NCBI GenBank assembly: GCA_900540495.1 | Contig: UQGA01000009.1 | Span: 6,017 to 70,016, forward strand | DNA: 64,000 nt | Direction of reading: 5' to 3' | Source: an uncultured Eubacteriales bacterium | GTDB taxonomy: Bacteria; Bacillota; Clostridia; Christensenellales; CAG-138 | Shown: positions 37,448 through 45,482 of the stretch, in pieces | Layout: the number at the start of each line of letters is the position of its first letter | How positions within the stretch are numbered: position 1 is the stretch's first letter | Notes under the pieces: generated by a model | Databases searched by the model: none | What the model saw: the letters and a program-made list of their open reading frames with translations, nothing else | Told to the model about the DNA's origin: nothing | Program-made: the position numbers and the translations under genes

Positions 37448-38214
37448 GACAAAACCCTCCTTTTCTCCATGGCGTCCTCCCGGAAATCGGGGGCGCCCGG
37501 GAACACATCCAGCAGTTGGTCGAACCGGGTGATGATGCCGTCCGGCTGGTTCTCCTCGGTCAGCTTGAGCGGCGCGGCGTCCGGATAGTCCACGGCGATG
37601 GTCTTTGCAAAGCCGGAAGCCTTGGCGCCGATGATGTCGCGCTTGAGGTTGTCGCCCACGAACGCGCTCTCCTCCGGGCGCAGGCCCGCTTCGGAGAGGG
37701 CCAGGAAGTAGATCGCCGGATGCGGCTTGCGCAGCATGGTGATCGAGGATTGCTGCACCGTCTTGAAGTAGGGGCGCAGGCCGTCCGCGTCGAGCCACTC
37801 GTCGATCTCCTGGCAGCCGATGAGGTCGCTGATGATGCCGAGCGTATAGCCGCGGGCGAACAGCTCCTTGACCGTTTCGATGCCGCCGGGCACCACGCGG
37901 CGTTCGCCCTTGGCGCGGCGGTAGAGGTACGTCAGTTCGGCGGCGTTCTTCTCGATGCGGGCGCGGTCGAATTCCGGCGTGAGCCAGCGGGTCCAGAGCA
38001 TCGTTTCCGGCGCTTCGCACATGAATTTCAGCGCCCAGTCACGGTAGCCGTCATAGCGCTTGTCGAGCATCGCATGGAACGCCTCGGGGTCCATGTCCGT
38101 GCCGCACAGCGCGGCGATACGGCGCTTGGCGTCGTCGGAATAGGGCTTGTTTTCGCAGACGACGCGGAACGTGCCGCCGAGGTCGATGAAAATGCCGCGA
38201 ATCTTCTGTCCCAT
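37444..38214 (-). CDS. HAD-family protein, paralogue 1
   Basis: 256 residues. HAD motif I is FIDLGGT: the nucleophile Asp11 is present but the second Asp (+2, general acid/base of phosphatases) is Gly. Motif II is LGIISD, the motif III Lys lies in LRKPHPAIY, and motif IV is FVGDNLKRDIIG. A helical cap is inserted between about residues 18 and 105. Its ATG overlaps the stop of the upstream paralogue (TGATG) and its end overlaps the permuted mutase (ATGA), so these genes are tightly coupled. The reaction is unknown. Confidence 0.83.
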   Translation of the reverse strand: MGQKIRGIFIDLGGTFRVVCENKPYSDDAKRRIAALCGTDMDPEAFHAMLDKRYDGYRDWALKFMCEAPETMLWTRWLTPEFDRARIEKNAAELTYLYRRAKGERRVVPGGIETVKELFARGYTLGIISDLIGCQEIDEWLDADGLRPYFKTVQQSSITMLRKPHPAIYFLALSEAGLRPEESAFVGDNLKRDIIGAKASGFAKTIAVDYPDAAPLKLTEENQPDGIITRFDQLLDVFPGAPDFREDAMEKRRVLS

Positions 38215-38978
38215 CAGTCGATCCTCCGCACCTTGTCCCAGTTGACCGTGGGCGCTTTCGGGAACATCTCCTTGAGTTCCGCGAAATCATAGATGATGGC
38301 GTCCGGGCGGTTCTCGTCGGTGATCTTTTCCTTGGCGAGTTTTTCGGGCGTGGTGTACAGGATGAACATGCCAAAGCCCGCAAGGCGCGTGCCCTCGACG
38401 TCGCGCTTGAGGTTGTCGCCGATGTAGACGCAGCGATCCGGCTGTACGCCCAGCAGATCGCACGCCTTGGCGCTGATGCGCGGATCGGGCTTGCGGATTC
38501 CCTCCACGCAGGAGAGCAGCACCGCGCCGAAATACTCCGTCAGGTGGTCGCGTTCCAGCCAGTCCGGGATTTCCCGCGAGGTGACGAGGTTGCTGATGAT
38601 GCCGAGCTTGTAGCCGTTGGCGTACAGGTCCTTGACCGATTGCGCGCCGTTCGGGGCAACCACGCGGCGGCCGTCCTTGTTGCGGAACTCGATCGTGAGC
38701 TCGATGGCGTTCTTTTCGATCAGGTCGCGCGGATATTCCGGCACGAGCCACTTGGTCCACAGCTCCGCCTCCGGCGCCTCGCGCATGGTCTCAAAACACC
38801 ATTTGCGATAGCCCTCGTAGCGGTAATCGAGGAATTTGCAGAATGCGTCCGGATCGCCCTTTTCGCCGCAGAGCTCAGCGATGCGGCGGCGTGCGCGGGA
38901 TTCGAACGCTTCGTCGCGCTCCACCAGGCGGAGCGTGCCGCCCAGATCATAGAAGATGGCGTCAAATTCTTTTTGCAT
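38214..38978 (-). CDS. HAD-family protein, paralogue 2
   Basis: 254 residues, clearly related to the neighbouring paralogue (shared FCKFLDYRYEGYRKW and VYIGDNLKRDVEG). Motif I is FYDLGGT, again with Gly in place of the second Asp. Motif III Lys lies in IRKPDPRI. Start ATG after GGAGGC. Overlaps the next gene by TGATG. Together with paralogue 1 it looks like a recent tandem duplication. Confidence 0.83.
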   Translation of the reverse strand: MQKEFDAIFYDLGGTLRLVERDEAFESRARRRIAELCGEKGDPDAFCKFLDYRYEGYRKWCFETMREAPEAELWTKWLVPEYPRDLIEKNAIELTIEFRNKDGRRVVAPNGAQSVKDLYANGYKLGIISNLVTSREIPDWLERDHLTEYFGAVLLSCVEGIRKPDPRISAKACDLLGVQPDRCVYIGDNLKRDVEGTRLAGFGMFILYTTPEKLAKEKITDENRPDAIIYDFAELKEMFPKAPTVNWDKVRRID

Positions 38979-38990
38979 GGGTTGCCTCCG

Positions 38991-39716
38991 TCAGTTGTGC
39001 AGCGGCGGAAAGATGTCCAGCAGCTGCGAAATGGTCGTGATCGTGTAATCGGGGAAGAGCGTGATCTCCTGCGGCTCGTTGGCGATGGTGTCCGGTTCGT
39101 CAATGCGGATCATCAGGCCGTACCCGGCGTCGCGCGTGCCCTGCACATCGCGGATCGGGTTGTCGCCGACGTAGGCGCAGTTCTGCGGTTCGCTGCCGAT
39201 GGAGCGGCAGGCGAGCAGGTAGATGGCCGGATCTGGCTTGCGGATGCGCACCTTGGAGGAGAGCACCACGGCCTTGAAATACCGGGCGACGCCGTCCTCG
39301 ATCATCCAGTCCGGGATCTCGGTTTCGGTAATGGTGTTGGCGATGATGCCCATTTTGTAGCCGCGCCGGTCGAGCTCGATCAGCGTGGATTTCACGTCCG
39401 GCCGCGCAACGCGCCTGCCGTCGTGGTCGCGCCAGAGGCGGGTCAGCCGGCCTGCGTGCGCGCATACCGTGTCGATCGGGTAATCGGGCAGCAGGTGCTG
39501 GCTCCACAGCTCCATTTCGGAAGCGTCAAGCAGGCTGGTCTTGGCGAGCTTGCGATAGACTTTCCAGCGTTTCTCCAGCTTTTCAAAGAACACGTCGTGC
39601 GGCTCGGTCGCGCCGACGAGGCGCATCAGTTCGTCCTCTGCGGCGCGGGAAAACGCCGCGTCCTTGACGACGACGCGAAGCGTGTTCCCAACATCAAAGA
39701 AAATGGTGTCGATCAT
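38991..39716 (-). CDS. HAD-family protein, paralogue 3
   Basis: 241 residues. Motif I is FFDVGNT with Gly at the second Asp position; KMGIIANT, RIRKPDPAIY and AYVGDNPIRDVQG supply the remaining motifs. Cap region conserved with the other paralogues (WSQHLLPDYPIDTV). RBS AGGAGG. Twelve bases separate it from paralogue 2. Confidence 0.83.
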   Translation of the reverse strand: MIDTIFFDVGNTLRVVVKDAAFSRAAEDELMRLVGATEPHDVFFEKLEKRWKVYRKLAKTSLLDASEMELWSQHLLPDYPIDTVCAHAGRLTRLWRDHDGRRVARPDVKSTLIELDRRGYKMGIIANTITETEIPDWMIEDGVARYFKAVVLSSKVRIRKPDPAIYLLACRSIGSEPQNCAYVGDNPIRDVQGTRDAGYGLMIRIDEPDTIANEPQEITLFPDYTITTISQLLDIFPPLHN

Positions 39717-39761
39717 GGGGAGGTTCCTCCTGTTGCGATTTCTTGTGGCCGTTCCCGCCGG

Positions 39762-40517
39762 TCAACGGCCGCGGCACTGCCGCAAAATGTCCGGGATTTC
39801 GTAGAGCTCGTCGATGAGATAGTCCGGCGCGGGCCCGCTGTTTACGAACGCCACGTCGCGATGCGCAATGGCGGGGTTGCGAATCTGGATCATCAATCCG
39901 AGACCGGCGTTGCGGGCGCCCAGCACGTCGCGGGAGATCGTATCGCCCACGTAGGCGACTTCTTCGGGGCGAAGCCCCATGCGACCGATGGTAATATGGA
40001 AGATTTCCGCTCCGGGCTTGCGGCAATGCGTCTGGCTTGAGAGCACAACCTGCTCCATATAGCCGTCGATGCCGTATTCCTTCAGAATGTGCGGGGCAAA
40101 GGAGGTGGAGATGATGTTGCTGATCACGCCGAGCCGCAGCCCCATCTCGTGCAGCTCCTGCATGGTCTCGGTCACGCGCGGTCGCCGCATGGTGCAGACG
40201 CGCTCATAATCGTAGAGAAAGCTCAGCTCTTCTGCGATGGGAGCGAGACGCGCCTCGCCGATGGCGTACTCCGGGAGGTAAAACTCATTCCAGATGCGCG
40301 GCTGCGGCAGTTCTTCGAGCGTTTCCTCGCTCCAGTGCTTGTACCGCTCCGCATTCTCGTGCAGCTGCAGCCCGAGCGCCTCGGCGGGCGTATCAATGCG
40401 GATGCCATAGAGAAGCAGGCGATCCTTAAGCCGCTGCGCAAAAGCCGTGCGCAACAGGGGACTGTTGGTCACGGTGAGCAGCGTGCCGCCGATGTCGAAA
40501 AGGACTGCCTGAATCAT
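39762..40517 (-). CDS. HAD-family protein, paralogue 4 (first gene of the operon)
   Basis: 251 residues from the ATG at 40515-40517 after GGAGGTAG. Motif I is LFDIGGT (second Asp replaced by Gly), then GVISNI, CRKPGAEIF and AYVGDTISRDVLGARNAG. It heads the minus-strand operon, directly behind a consensus promoter and a palindromic operator. The cap differs more from paralogues 1-3, whereas motif IV resembles the HAD gene at 44339. Confidence 0.84.
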   Translation of the reverse strand: MIQAVLFDIGGTLLTVTNSPLLRTAFAQRLKDRLLLYGIRIDTPAEALGLQLHENAERYKHWSEETLEELPQPRIWNEFYLPEYAIGEARLAPIAEELSFLYDYERVCTMRRPRVTETMQELHEMGLRLGVISNIISTSFAPHILKEYGIDGYMEQVVLSSQTHCRKPGAEIFHITIGRMGLRPEEVAYVGDTISRDVLGARNAGLGLMIQIRNPAIAHRDVAFVNSGPAPDYLIDELYEIPDILRQCRGR

Positions 40518-40544
40518 CGAGCTACCTCCGAACGGTGCCGTGGA

Positions 40545-40558
40545 CGAAAACGTTTGCG
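40545..40558. promoter_or_regulatory. LacI-type operator of the HAD/mutase operon
   Basis: CGAAAACGTTTGCG, one mismatch from a perfect palindrome. It lies between the -10 box (40575-40580) and the start codon (40517), where a bound repressor would block initial transcription. Confidence 0.75.
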
Positions 40559-40574
40559 CTCCTGTGATGGTTTG

Positions 40575-40603
40575 ATTATAAGACACAGATTTTTGTTTGT
40601 CAA
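40575..40603 (-). promoter_or_regulatory. Consensus sigma-A promoter of the HAD/mutase operon
   Basis: Minus strand: -35 TTGACA (40598-40603), 17-bp spacer, -10 TATAAT (40575-40580). Both hexamers are perfect consensus, so repression must matter. Confidence 0.92.
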
Positions 40604-40683
40604 TGCCATCTGAAAGAATATTTGGAATATATTTCTCCGAGATTGGCAATACTGAGCTTTTTGGTCCCCGCGGTAAATTTTCG

Positions 40684-40712
40684 TTGACAAGCGGCAGCAT
40701 CTGTAGTAATAT
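40684..40712 (+). promoter_or_regulatory. Sigma-A promoter of the LacI-type regulator
   Basis: -35 TTGACA (40684-40689), 17-bp spacer, -10 TAATAT (40707-40712), divergent from the HAD-operon promoter. Confidence 0.88.
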
Positions 40713-40723
40713 CTGCTTGAGAG

Positions 40724-40737
40724 CGGAAACGTTTACG
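40724..40737. promoter_or_regulatory. LacI-type operator in front of the regulator gene
   Basis: CGGAAACGTTTACG, just downstream of the -10 box, overlapping the expected transcription start. It suggests autorepression. Confidence 0.78.
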
Positions 40738-40777
40738 TATCTGCATGTCATTTTATACCGGTTTGGAGCGGCGATAC

Positions 40778-41788
40778 ATGGTAAAAAAGGTCACGATCAA
40801 GGATATAGCCAAGGTAGCAAATGTTTCCTATGCTACCGTATCGCGCGCGCTTTCCGGCAGCCCGGAAATCGGCGAGGAAACGCGGGAGCGCGTATTGCGC
40901 ATCTGTCAGGAGATGGGCTATACCGTCAACTATGTGGCGCGCTCGATGGTCATGCAACACACTCGGCTGTTGGGCCTGATCGTGTCGAATATCGACAACC
41001 CGTTCATGAGCGAGCTTGCCTACCATATCGAGCTTCGCGCGCGCGAGCGCGGGTATAATCTGATGTTGTGCAATTCGCTGCACGACCTGGAGCAGGAAAA
41101 ACAGGTGTTCGAACTGCTGATGGGCCGCCAGGTGGACGGCGTGATTCTGTTGCCGTCGTTTACGGAAAGCTATCAAAACCTCAAGCCGCTTCTGAACAAG
41201 GTCCCCACCGTGTTCATGAGCGAGAACCTGCGCGATCTGCCGGAGAGTTACGTCGCCGTGGACAATGCGCGCGGCGTCCGGATCGGCACGGAATACCTGT
41301 ACGGCCTCGGACATAGGAATATCCTGTATTTTGGCCGCCGCAAGGGCAGCATGACGCACCAGCTCCGCGCGGAGGGATATCTGGAAACGTGCCGGGAGCT
41401 CGGCATAGAAGCTTCCTTTTATAACAGCACCTACTCTTCGAGCTCCATTGAATACGGCTATCAGATGGCCAAGCACCTGTTTTCCAAGCCGTTGCGGCAC
41501 ACCGCCATCTTTGCGGCGGCGGACTCCATTGCGCTGGGCGTGCTCGGCGCGGCGGAGGAGGCGGGCATCCGGGTGCCGGAGGACCTGTCGGTGATCGGCT
41601 TTGATAACATCACCTACGCCGGCCTGCCCAAGATCAACCTGACCACGATCGAACAGCCGAAGCGGACGATGGCGTCCATAGCGGTGGACGTGCTGCTGGA
41701 GAAGATCAACGACCCGGCTTCCGGCTATTCGCACAGGATTCTGACGCCGCAACTCGTCGAGCGCAGCTCCTGCCGCGCCATTCCATAA
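40778..41788 (+). CDS. LacI-family transcriptional regulator
   Basis: 336 residues from the ATG at 40778. N-terminal LacI helix-turn-helix (VTIKDIAKVANVSYATVSRA) with hinge helix, then a periplasmic-binding-like effector domain (LLGLIVSNIDNPFMSELAYH, DGVILLP, DLSVIGFDN). It probably binds the palindromes found beside this gene and the neighbouring operons and responds to a sugar, cyclitol or phosphorylated intermediate. A CcpA-like role is less likely given the single-locus setting, but the sites do resemble catabolite-response elements. Confidence 0.93.
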   Translation: MVKKVTIKDIAKVANVSYATVSRALSGSPEIGEETRERVLRICQEMGYTVNYVARSMVMQHTRLLGLIVSNIDNPFMSELAYHIELRARERGYNLMLCNSLHDLEQEKQVFELLMGRQVDGVILLPSFTESYQNLKPLLNKVPTVFMSENLRDLPESYVAVDNARGVRIGTEYLYGLGHRNILYFGRRKGSMTHQLRAEGYLETCRELGIEASFYNSTYSSSSIEYGYQMAKHLFSKPLRHTAIFAAADSIALGVLGAAEEAGIRVPEDLSVIGFDNITYAGLPKINLTTIEQPKRTMASIAVDVLLEKINDPASGYSHRILTPQLVERSSCRAIP

Positions 41789-41813
41789 GGCCGACCAACC
41801 ACGGAGGCAAGCC

Positions 41814-42533
41814 ATGTACCGGTACGACATCCACGTGCACACGAAGGAAACCAGCCATTGCGGCCATGTCCCGGCGGCAGATATGGTGGCGACTTACCAT
41901 GCGCTCGGATATGCGGGCCTGTGCGTCACGGACCATCTGCACGAGCAGTATCTGTCCCACCTCGATTGCCGGGACGACTGGCAGGCCTGTGTCACACAGT
42001 ATTTGGCGGGCTACCGGGCGGCCAAACGCGCGGGCGACGCCGTTGGGCTGGATGTGATTCTCGGCGTGGAATTGCGTTTTCCGGAGAATGACAGCGACTA
42101 TCTCATCTACGGCGTGGACGAGGCATGGCTGCGCGCCAACCCCTACATCTGCCGCATGGATCATGCCTCCTTCTTCAAAGCCTATGGCGACAGCGTTCTC
42201 ATCATTCACGCGCACCCGTTCCGTAATTGCGACGTCGTGTTCAGCGACAGCATCCACGGCCTTGAGGTCGCCAACTGCAATCCGCGCCATGACAGCCGCA
42301 ACGATCTTGCGCTGGCGCTGGCGGCAGCACATCCGTCGATGTACCGGCTTTGCGGCTCGGATGCGCACCGTCCGGGGGATGAGGGGCGCTCCGCCGTGGA
42401 GTTTGAGGTGCGCGTGCGCGATTCGTTCGCGCTCAAAGCGGCCATCGAATCCCGCCGGTACCGGTTGTGGTGCCCGACTTTCCAGAATATTATTGAAAAA
42501 AGCGAGGCGATTGGATGCGGTACGACACTTTGA
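41814..42533 (+). CDS. PHP-domain hydrolase
   Basis: 239 residues. Metal-binding motifs of the PHP fold: YDIHVHTKETSHCGH, VTDHLHEQY, GVELRF, LIIHAHPFRN and LCGSDAHRPGDEG. PHP proteins of this size are often phosphoesterases (histidinol-phosphatase-like). It is placed between the regulator and a PfkB kinase, and its last codons overlap the kinase start by 19 bases, implying coupled expression. The substrate is unknown; a phosphorylated intermediate of the regulon's pathway is possible. Confidence 0.86.
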   Translation: MYRYDIHVHTKETSHCGHVPAADMVATYHALGYAGLCVTDHLHEQYLSHLDCRDDWQACVTQYLAGYRAAKRAGDAVGLDVILGVELRFPENDSDYLIYGVDEAWLRANPYICRMDHASFFKAYGDSVLIIHAHPFRNCDVVFSDSIHGLEVANCNPRHDSRNDLALALAAAHPSMYRLCGSDAHRPGDEGRSAVEFEVRVRDSFALKAAIESRRYRLWCPTFQNIIEKSEAIGCGTTL

Positions 42534-43399
42534 TCATCGGCCAGGTGTGCCTGGATCGCAATACGGATTTTGACGGCACATACATGGAGACGTACGGCGG
42601 CGCGGTCCTGTTTTCGGGGCATGCGGCCGCGGCGCTCGGCAACCGCGTGGCGGTGTTGCCAAAGCGTAACGCGGCTTCGATCGATCTGTCCGAGGCGTTC
42701 GGGCCGGATTCCGGCGTGCACGTATTCGGGCTCGATTCGGCCGAGAGCACGCGCATGGAGAACACTTATTTTACGGCGGACCGGGAGCGGCGCGTCTCGC
42801 GCTGCACCGCCTGCATTGATCCGTACCGGCCGGAAGAGCTGCCGGATGTGGAGAGCAGCATCTATCATATCGCGGGCCTGGTGCGCGGGGATATCGGCAA
42901 CGACATGATCGCGGCCTGTTCGGCGCGCGGCATGGCGGCGGTGGACGTGCAGTGCATGCTGCGCTGCGTGGAGCCGGACGGGGCAATGGTCTTCCGCGAC
43001 TGGCCGGAAAAGCGCGAAATGCTCCCGTATATTCGCTTTTTGAAGACGGACGCGGCGGAGGCCGAGGTGCTCACCGGCCTGACCGACCGCGCGGCGGCGG
43101 CCCGCCTGCTGTGCGAATGGGGGGCGCAGGAGGTCGTGATCACACACAATACCGAGGTGCTCGCCTGCGACGGCCGGAACATCTATACGCAGCCGTTGCG
43201 CCCCCGTTCGCTCAGCGGGCGCACGGGCCGCGGGGACACCTGCTTTGCCGGATACGTCACGGAGCGGCTGCGGGAGGATATCCCGACCGCCCTGCTGTAT
43301 GCTGCGGCGCTGACCAGTCTCAAGATGGAGACACCCGGGCCGTTCGCCGGTACGCGGGAGGACGTTGAGGCCTACATCAGCCGTTTCTATACATGCTGA
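42515..43399 (+). CDS. PfkB-family carbohydrate kinase
   Basis: 294 residues. N-terminal TLIIGQVCLDRNTDF and TYGGAVLFSGHAAAALG, and the C-terminal catalytic motif GRTGRGDTCFAGY, in which the usual GAGD anion hole reads GRGD while the catalytic Asp remains. PfkB kinases phosphorylate sugars, nucleosides or inositol. In this setting a sugar acid or cyclitol is a reasonable guess but the sequence does not decide. A GGxxxN sugar-binding motif is replaced by GGAVLFSG. Confidence 0.86.
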   Translation: MRYDTLIIGQVCLDRNTDFDGTYMETYGGAVLFSGHAAAALGNRVAVLPKRNAASIDLSEAFGPDSGVHVFGLDSAESTRMENTYFTADRERRVSRCTACIDPYRPEELPDVESSIYHIAGLVRGDIGNDMIAACSARGMAAVDVQCMLRCVEPDGAMVFRDWPEKREMLPYIRFLKTDAAEAEVLTGLTDRAAAARLLCEWGAQEVVITHNTEVLACDGRNIYTQPLRPRSLSGRTGRGDTCFAGYVTERLREDIPTALLYAAALTSLKMETPGPFAGTREDVEAYISRFYTC

Positions 43400-43465
43400 C
43401 GGCGCCGCCCGTGGATGCACGCGCCTGCGCGTTGCGTGGATGAGACAGGAAGGAGAGTACGCAGT

Positions 43466-44173
43466 TTGGAAGCTTTCGAGTACTTTGACCAGCTGGGTCT
43501 GCTGGAGCTTGACGAACTGACCGTTGCCGTCAGGCTGCTGTTGGCGGTCGTCTGCAGCGGCGTGCTCGGCCTCGAGCGTACGCGCAAGCGCCGTCCTGCC
43601 GGGCTGCGCACCTATATGCTGGTGTGCATCGGCGCGGCGGTCGTCATGATGACGGCACAGTTCATGACGAGCTATTTTGATTTCCAAAAGGCCGATCCCG
43701 GCCGCATGCCGGCGCAGGTCGTCTGCGGCATCGGCTTTCTCGGCGCGGGCACGATCATGGTCACGCGCTATTACCGCGTCAAGGGCCTCACGACGGCCGC
43801 CGGCCTCTGGGTCGCCGCCTGCATGGGCCTTGCCATCGGCATTGGCTTCTATTTCGGCGCAATCCTCACCTGCCTGATGCTGCTCGCCGTCATGACCTTT
43901 GCCGATCGGTTTGAAAATTCATTTACAAGGCGTCTGCGCCGGATGCATCTGTATATCATCTTTCGAGATCTGGCGGGGCTTAAACCATTCCTGGAAGGGC
44001 TGCGGCAGGCGGGCATGGAGATTTCCGATCTGGAGACCTCCAAATCGGACAACAAGCAGGGCATCGGCCTGTTCTGCTTGGTGAAGTTTCCGGCTTCGGT
44101 TTCGCGGCGGCAGGCGTTTGCGCTTGTGGAAAACACGGACGGCGTGTTGTTTGTGGAGGAAGTTGACGACTGA
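43466..44173 (+). CDS. MgtC/SapB-family membrane protein
   Basis: 235 residues from a TTG at 43466 behind AGGAGAG; an ATG further upstream has no ribosome-binding site. Four to five membrane helices with the family signature LGLERTRKRRPAGLRTYMLV and GIGFLGAGTIMV, then a C-terminal cytoplasmic ACT-like domain (about 150-235). MgtC-like proteins are linked to Mg2+ limitation and to control of membrane potential. Its link to the surrounding catabolic genes is unclear. Confidence 0.88.
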   Translation: MEAFEYFDQLGLLELDELTVAVRLLLAVVCSGVLGLERTRKRRPAGLRTYMLVCIGAAVVMMTAQFMTSYFDFQKADPGRMPAQVVCGIGFLGAGTIMVTRYYRVKGLTTAAGLWVAACMGLAIGIGFYFGAILTCLMLLAVMTFADRFENSFTRRLRRMHLYIIFRDLAGLKPFLEGLRQAGMEISDLETSKSDNKQGIGLFCLVKFPASVSRRQAFALVENTDGVLFVEEVDD

Positions 44174-44237
44174 TCCGGCCGGCTGACGGCCGTACTGAAC
44201 GGGCGGGGGGCGCGCAATTCCGGGGCAGGATCGAAAG

Positions 44238-44251
44238 CGCAAACGTGTGCG
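44238..44251. promoter_or_regulatory. LacI-type operator upstream of HAD paralogue 5
   Basis: CGCAAACGTGTGCG, one mismatch from a perfect palindrome, 88 bases before the start codon at 44339. No clear promoter hexamers are visible. Confidence 0.6.
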
Positions 44252-44338
44252 CTGGTATGGCCGGTCCGCCGGCGTCAAGGGGGCGGCGCGGCCCGAAGGA
44301 CATACGACCACGCAGGAAATTGATAAGGAGGAAATTCT

Positions 44339-45142
44339 ATGATCAGGGCAGTAATGTTCGATATGGGTGGCACGCTGGAAGACCTGTATTCCGACGTGGA
44401 GAACGAGCGCAGAACGTCGCACGAGCTGTACCGCATCCTGCAGGAGCACGGAATCGAGGTGCCGTATGACGAGGCGACGCTCTGGGAGAAGGTGTATCCG
44501 CAGGTGCTCGAGTACAAGGCCGAATCGGAGCGGACGCAGATGGAGCTAAAGCCCGAGGAAATCTGGCCGGATTACGCTTTCCGCGGCATTCCCGTAGACA
44601 GGGAAAAGCTCATCGCCGCGAGCGAAGAGATCGCACACATGTGGGAAGTCACCTACTTCAACCGCTCGCTCCGCAAAAATGCGGCGCGCATGCTCAAGGG
44701 GCTTAAGGAACTGGGCATGTATGTGGCGGCGGTCAGCAACACGGCGAGCTTGTTCCAGGTGTTCGACACGCTTGAGCAGTACGGTGTGCGCCAGTATTTC
44801 GACGATATCACGCTTTCGAGCATCGTCGGTTACCGCAAGCCGCACCCGAACATCTTCCGCATCGCCATGTGTCAGGCGCGCCTGACGCCGGAGGAGTGCG
44901 CGTTCGTGGGCGATACCGTTTCGCGCGATGTGATCGGTCCCCGCCGCGTGGGTTTTGGACTCGTGTTCAAGATCGGCTCGTTTCTCACACCGCTCAAGGA
45001 CATCGGCAATTACGACGGCTTTGCCCCGGATTACGAGGTAGAGGACATCTATGACGTCTATACGATTCTCAAGCGGCTGCAGAGCGAAGAAAAGGACGGG
45101 AAGGCCGCCGTCAAGGCGCCTCCGGTGCGTCCGTTCATGTAA
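44339..45142 (+). CDS. HAD-family protein, paralogue 5
   Basis: 267 residues. Motif I is MFDMGGT with Gly at the second Asp position, as in the four minus-strand paralogues; YRKPHPNIF and AFVGDTVSRDVIG give motifs III and IV. The closest resemblance within the window is to paralogue 4. A Lys/Pro-rich C-terminal tail is extra. RBS AAGGAGGAA before the ATG at 44339. Preceded by a palindromic operator. Confidence 0.84.
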   Translation: MIRAVMFDMGGTLEDLYSDVENERRTSHELYRILQEHGIEVPYDEATLWEKVYPQVLEYKAESERTQMELKPEEIWPDYAFRGIPVDREKLIAASEEIAHMWEVTYFNRSLRKNAARMLKGLKELGMYVAAVSNTASLFQVFDTLEQYGVRQYFDDITLSSIVGYRKPHPNIFRIAMCQARLTPEECAFVGDTVSRDVIGPRRVGFGLVFKIGSFLTPLKDIGNYDGFAPDYEVEDIYDVYTILKRLQSEEKDGKAAVKAPPVRPFM

Positions 45143-45183
45143 AGGAAATGTAAAACCGGCGTAAAATGTTTGTAAAAATCATC

Positions 45184-45213
45184 TTGACAAGAATTACCGT
45201 CATGCTGTATACT
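45184..45213 (+). promoter_or_regulatory. Sigma-A promoter of the ABC importer operon
   Basis: -35 TTGACA (45184-45189), 18-bp spacer, -10 TATACT (45208-45213). Confidence 0.85.
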
Positions 45214-45220
45214 TACAATA

Positions 45221-45234
45221 CGCAAACGTTTACG
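45221..45234. promoter_or_regulatory. LacI-type operator of the ABC importer operon
   Basis: CGCAAACGTTTACG, overlapping the expected transcription start of the importer operon. Confidence 0.8.
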
Positions 45235-45482
45235 ACACCATTCCTGTGACTTCCCCGCGTGTGCGGATCCACCAGGCGGCACGCCCGCATCGATTCCTTT
45301 CACTACACCATCTGGGCAGGAGGCCCAAATCCGCCGGCTGATGCGGCGGGATTCTGCGTTTACAAGAGCCGGGCGGGTGCATCCCGCCATAGCGCCCCCG
45401 AGGATGGAGCGGACGCATGCTGTAATCAATCTAACTGCAACTGTTGTGACAGATCGGAACTTATTTGGATTGGAGTGATATC
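45235..45482 (+). other. Long untranslated leader of the importer operon
   Basis: About 250 bases between the operator and the permease start. A small hairpin, GGCGGG-TGCAT-CCCGCC, lies near 45373-45390. I do not recognise a riboswitch, and the open frames have no ribosome-binding site. Confidence 0.4.
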
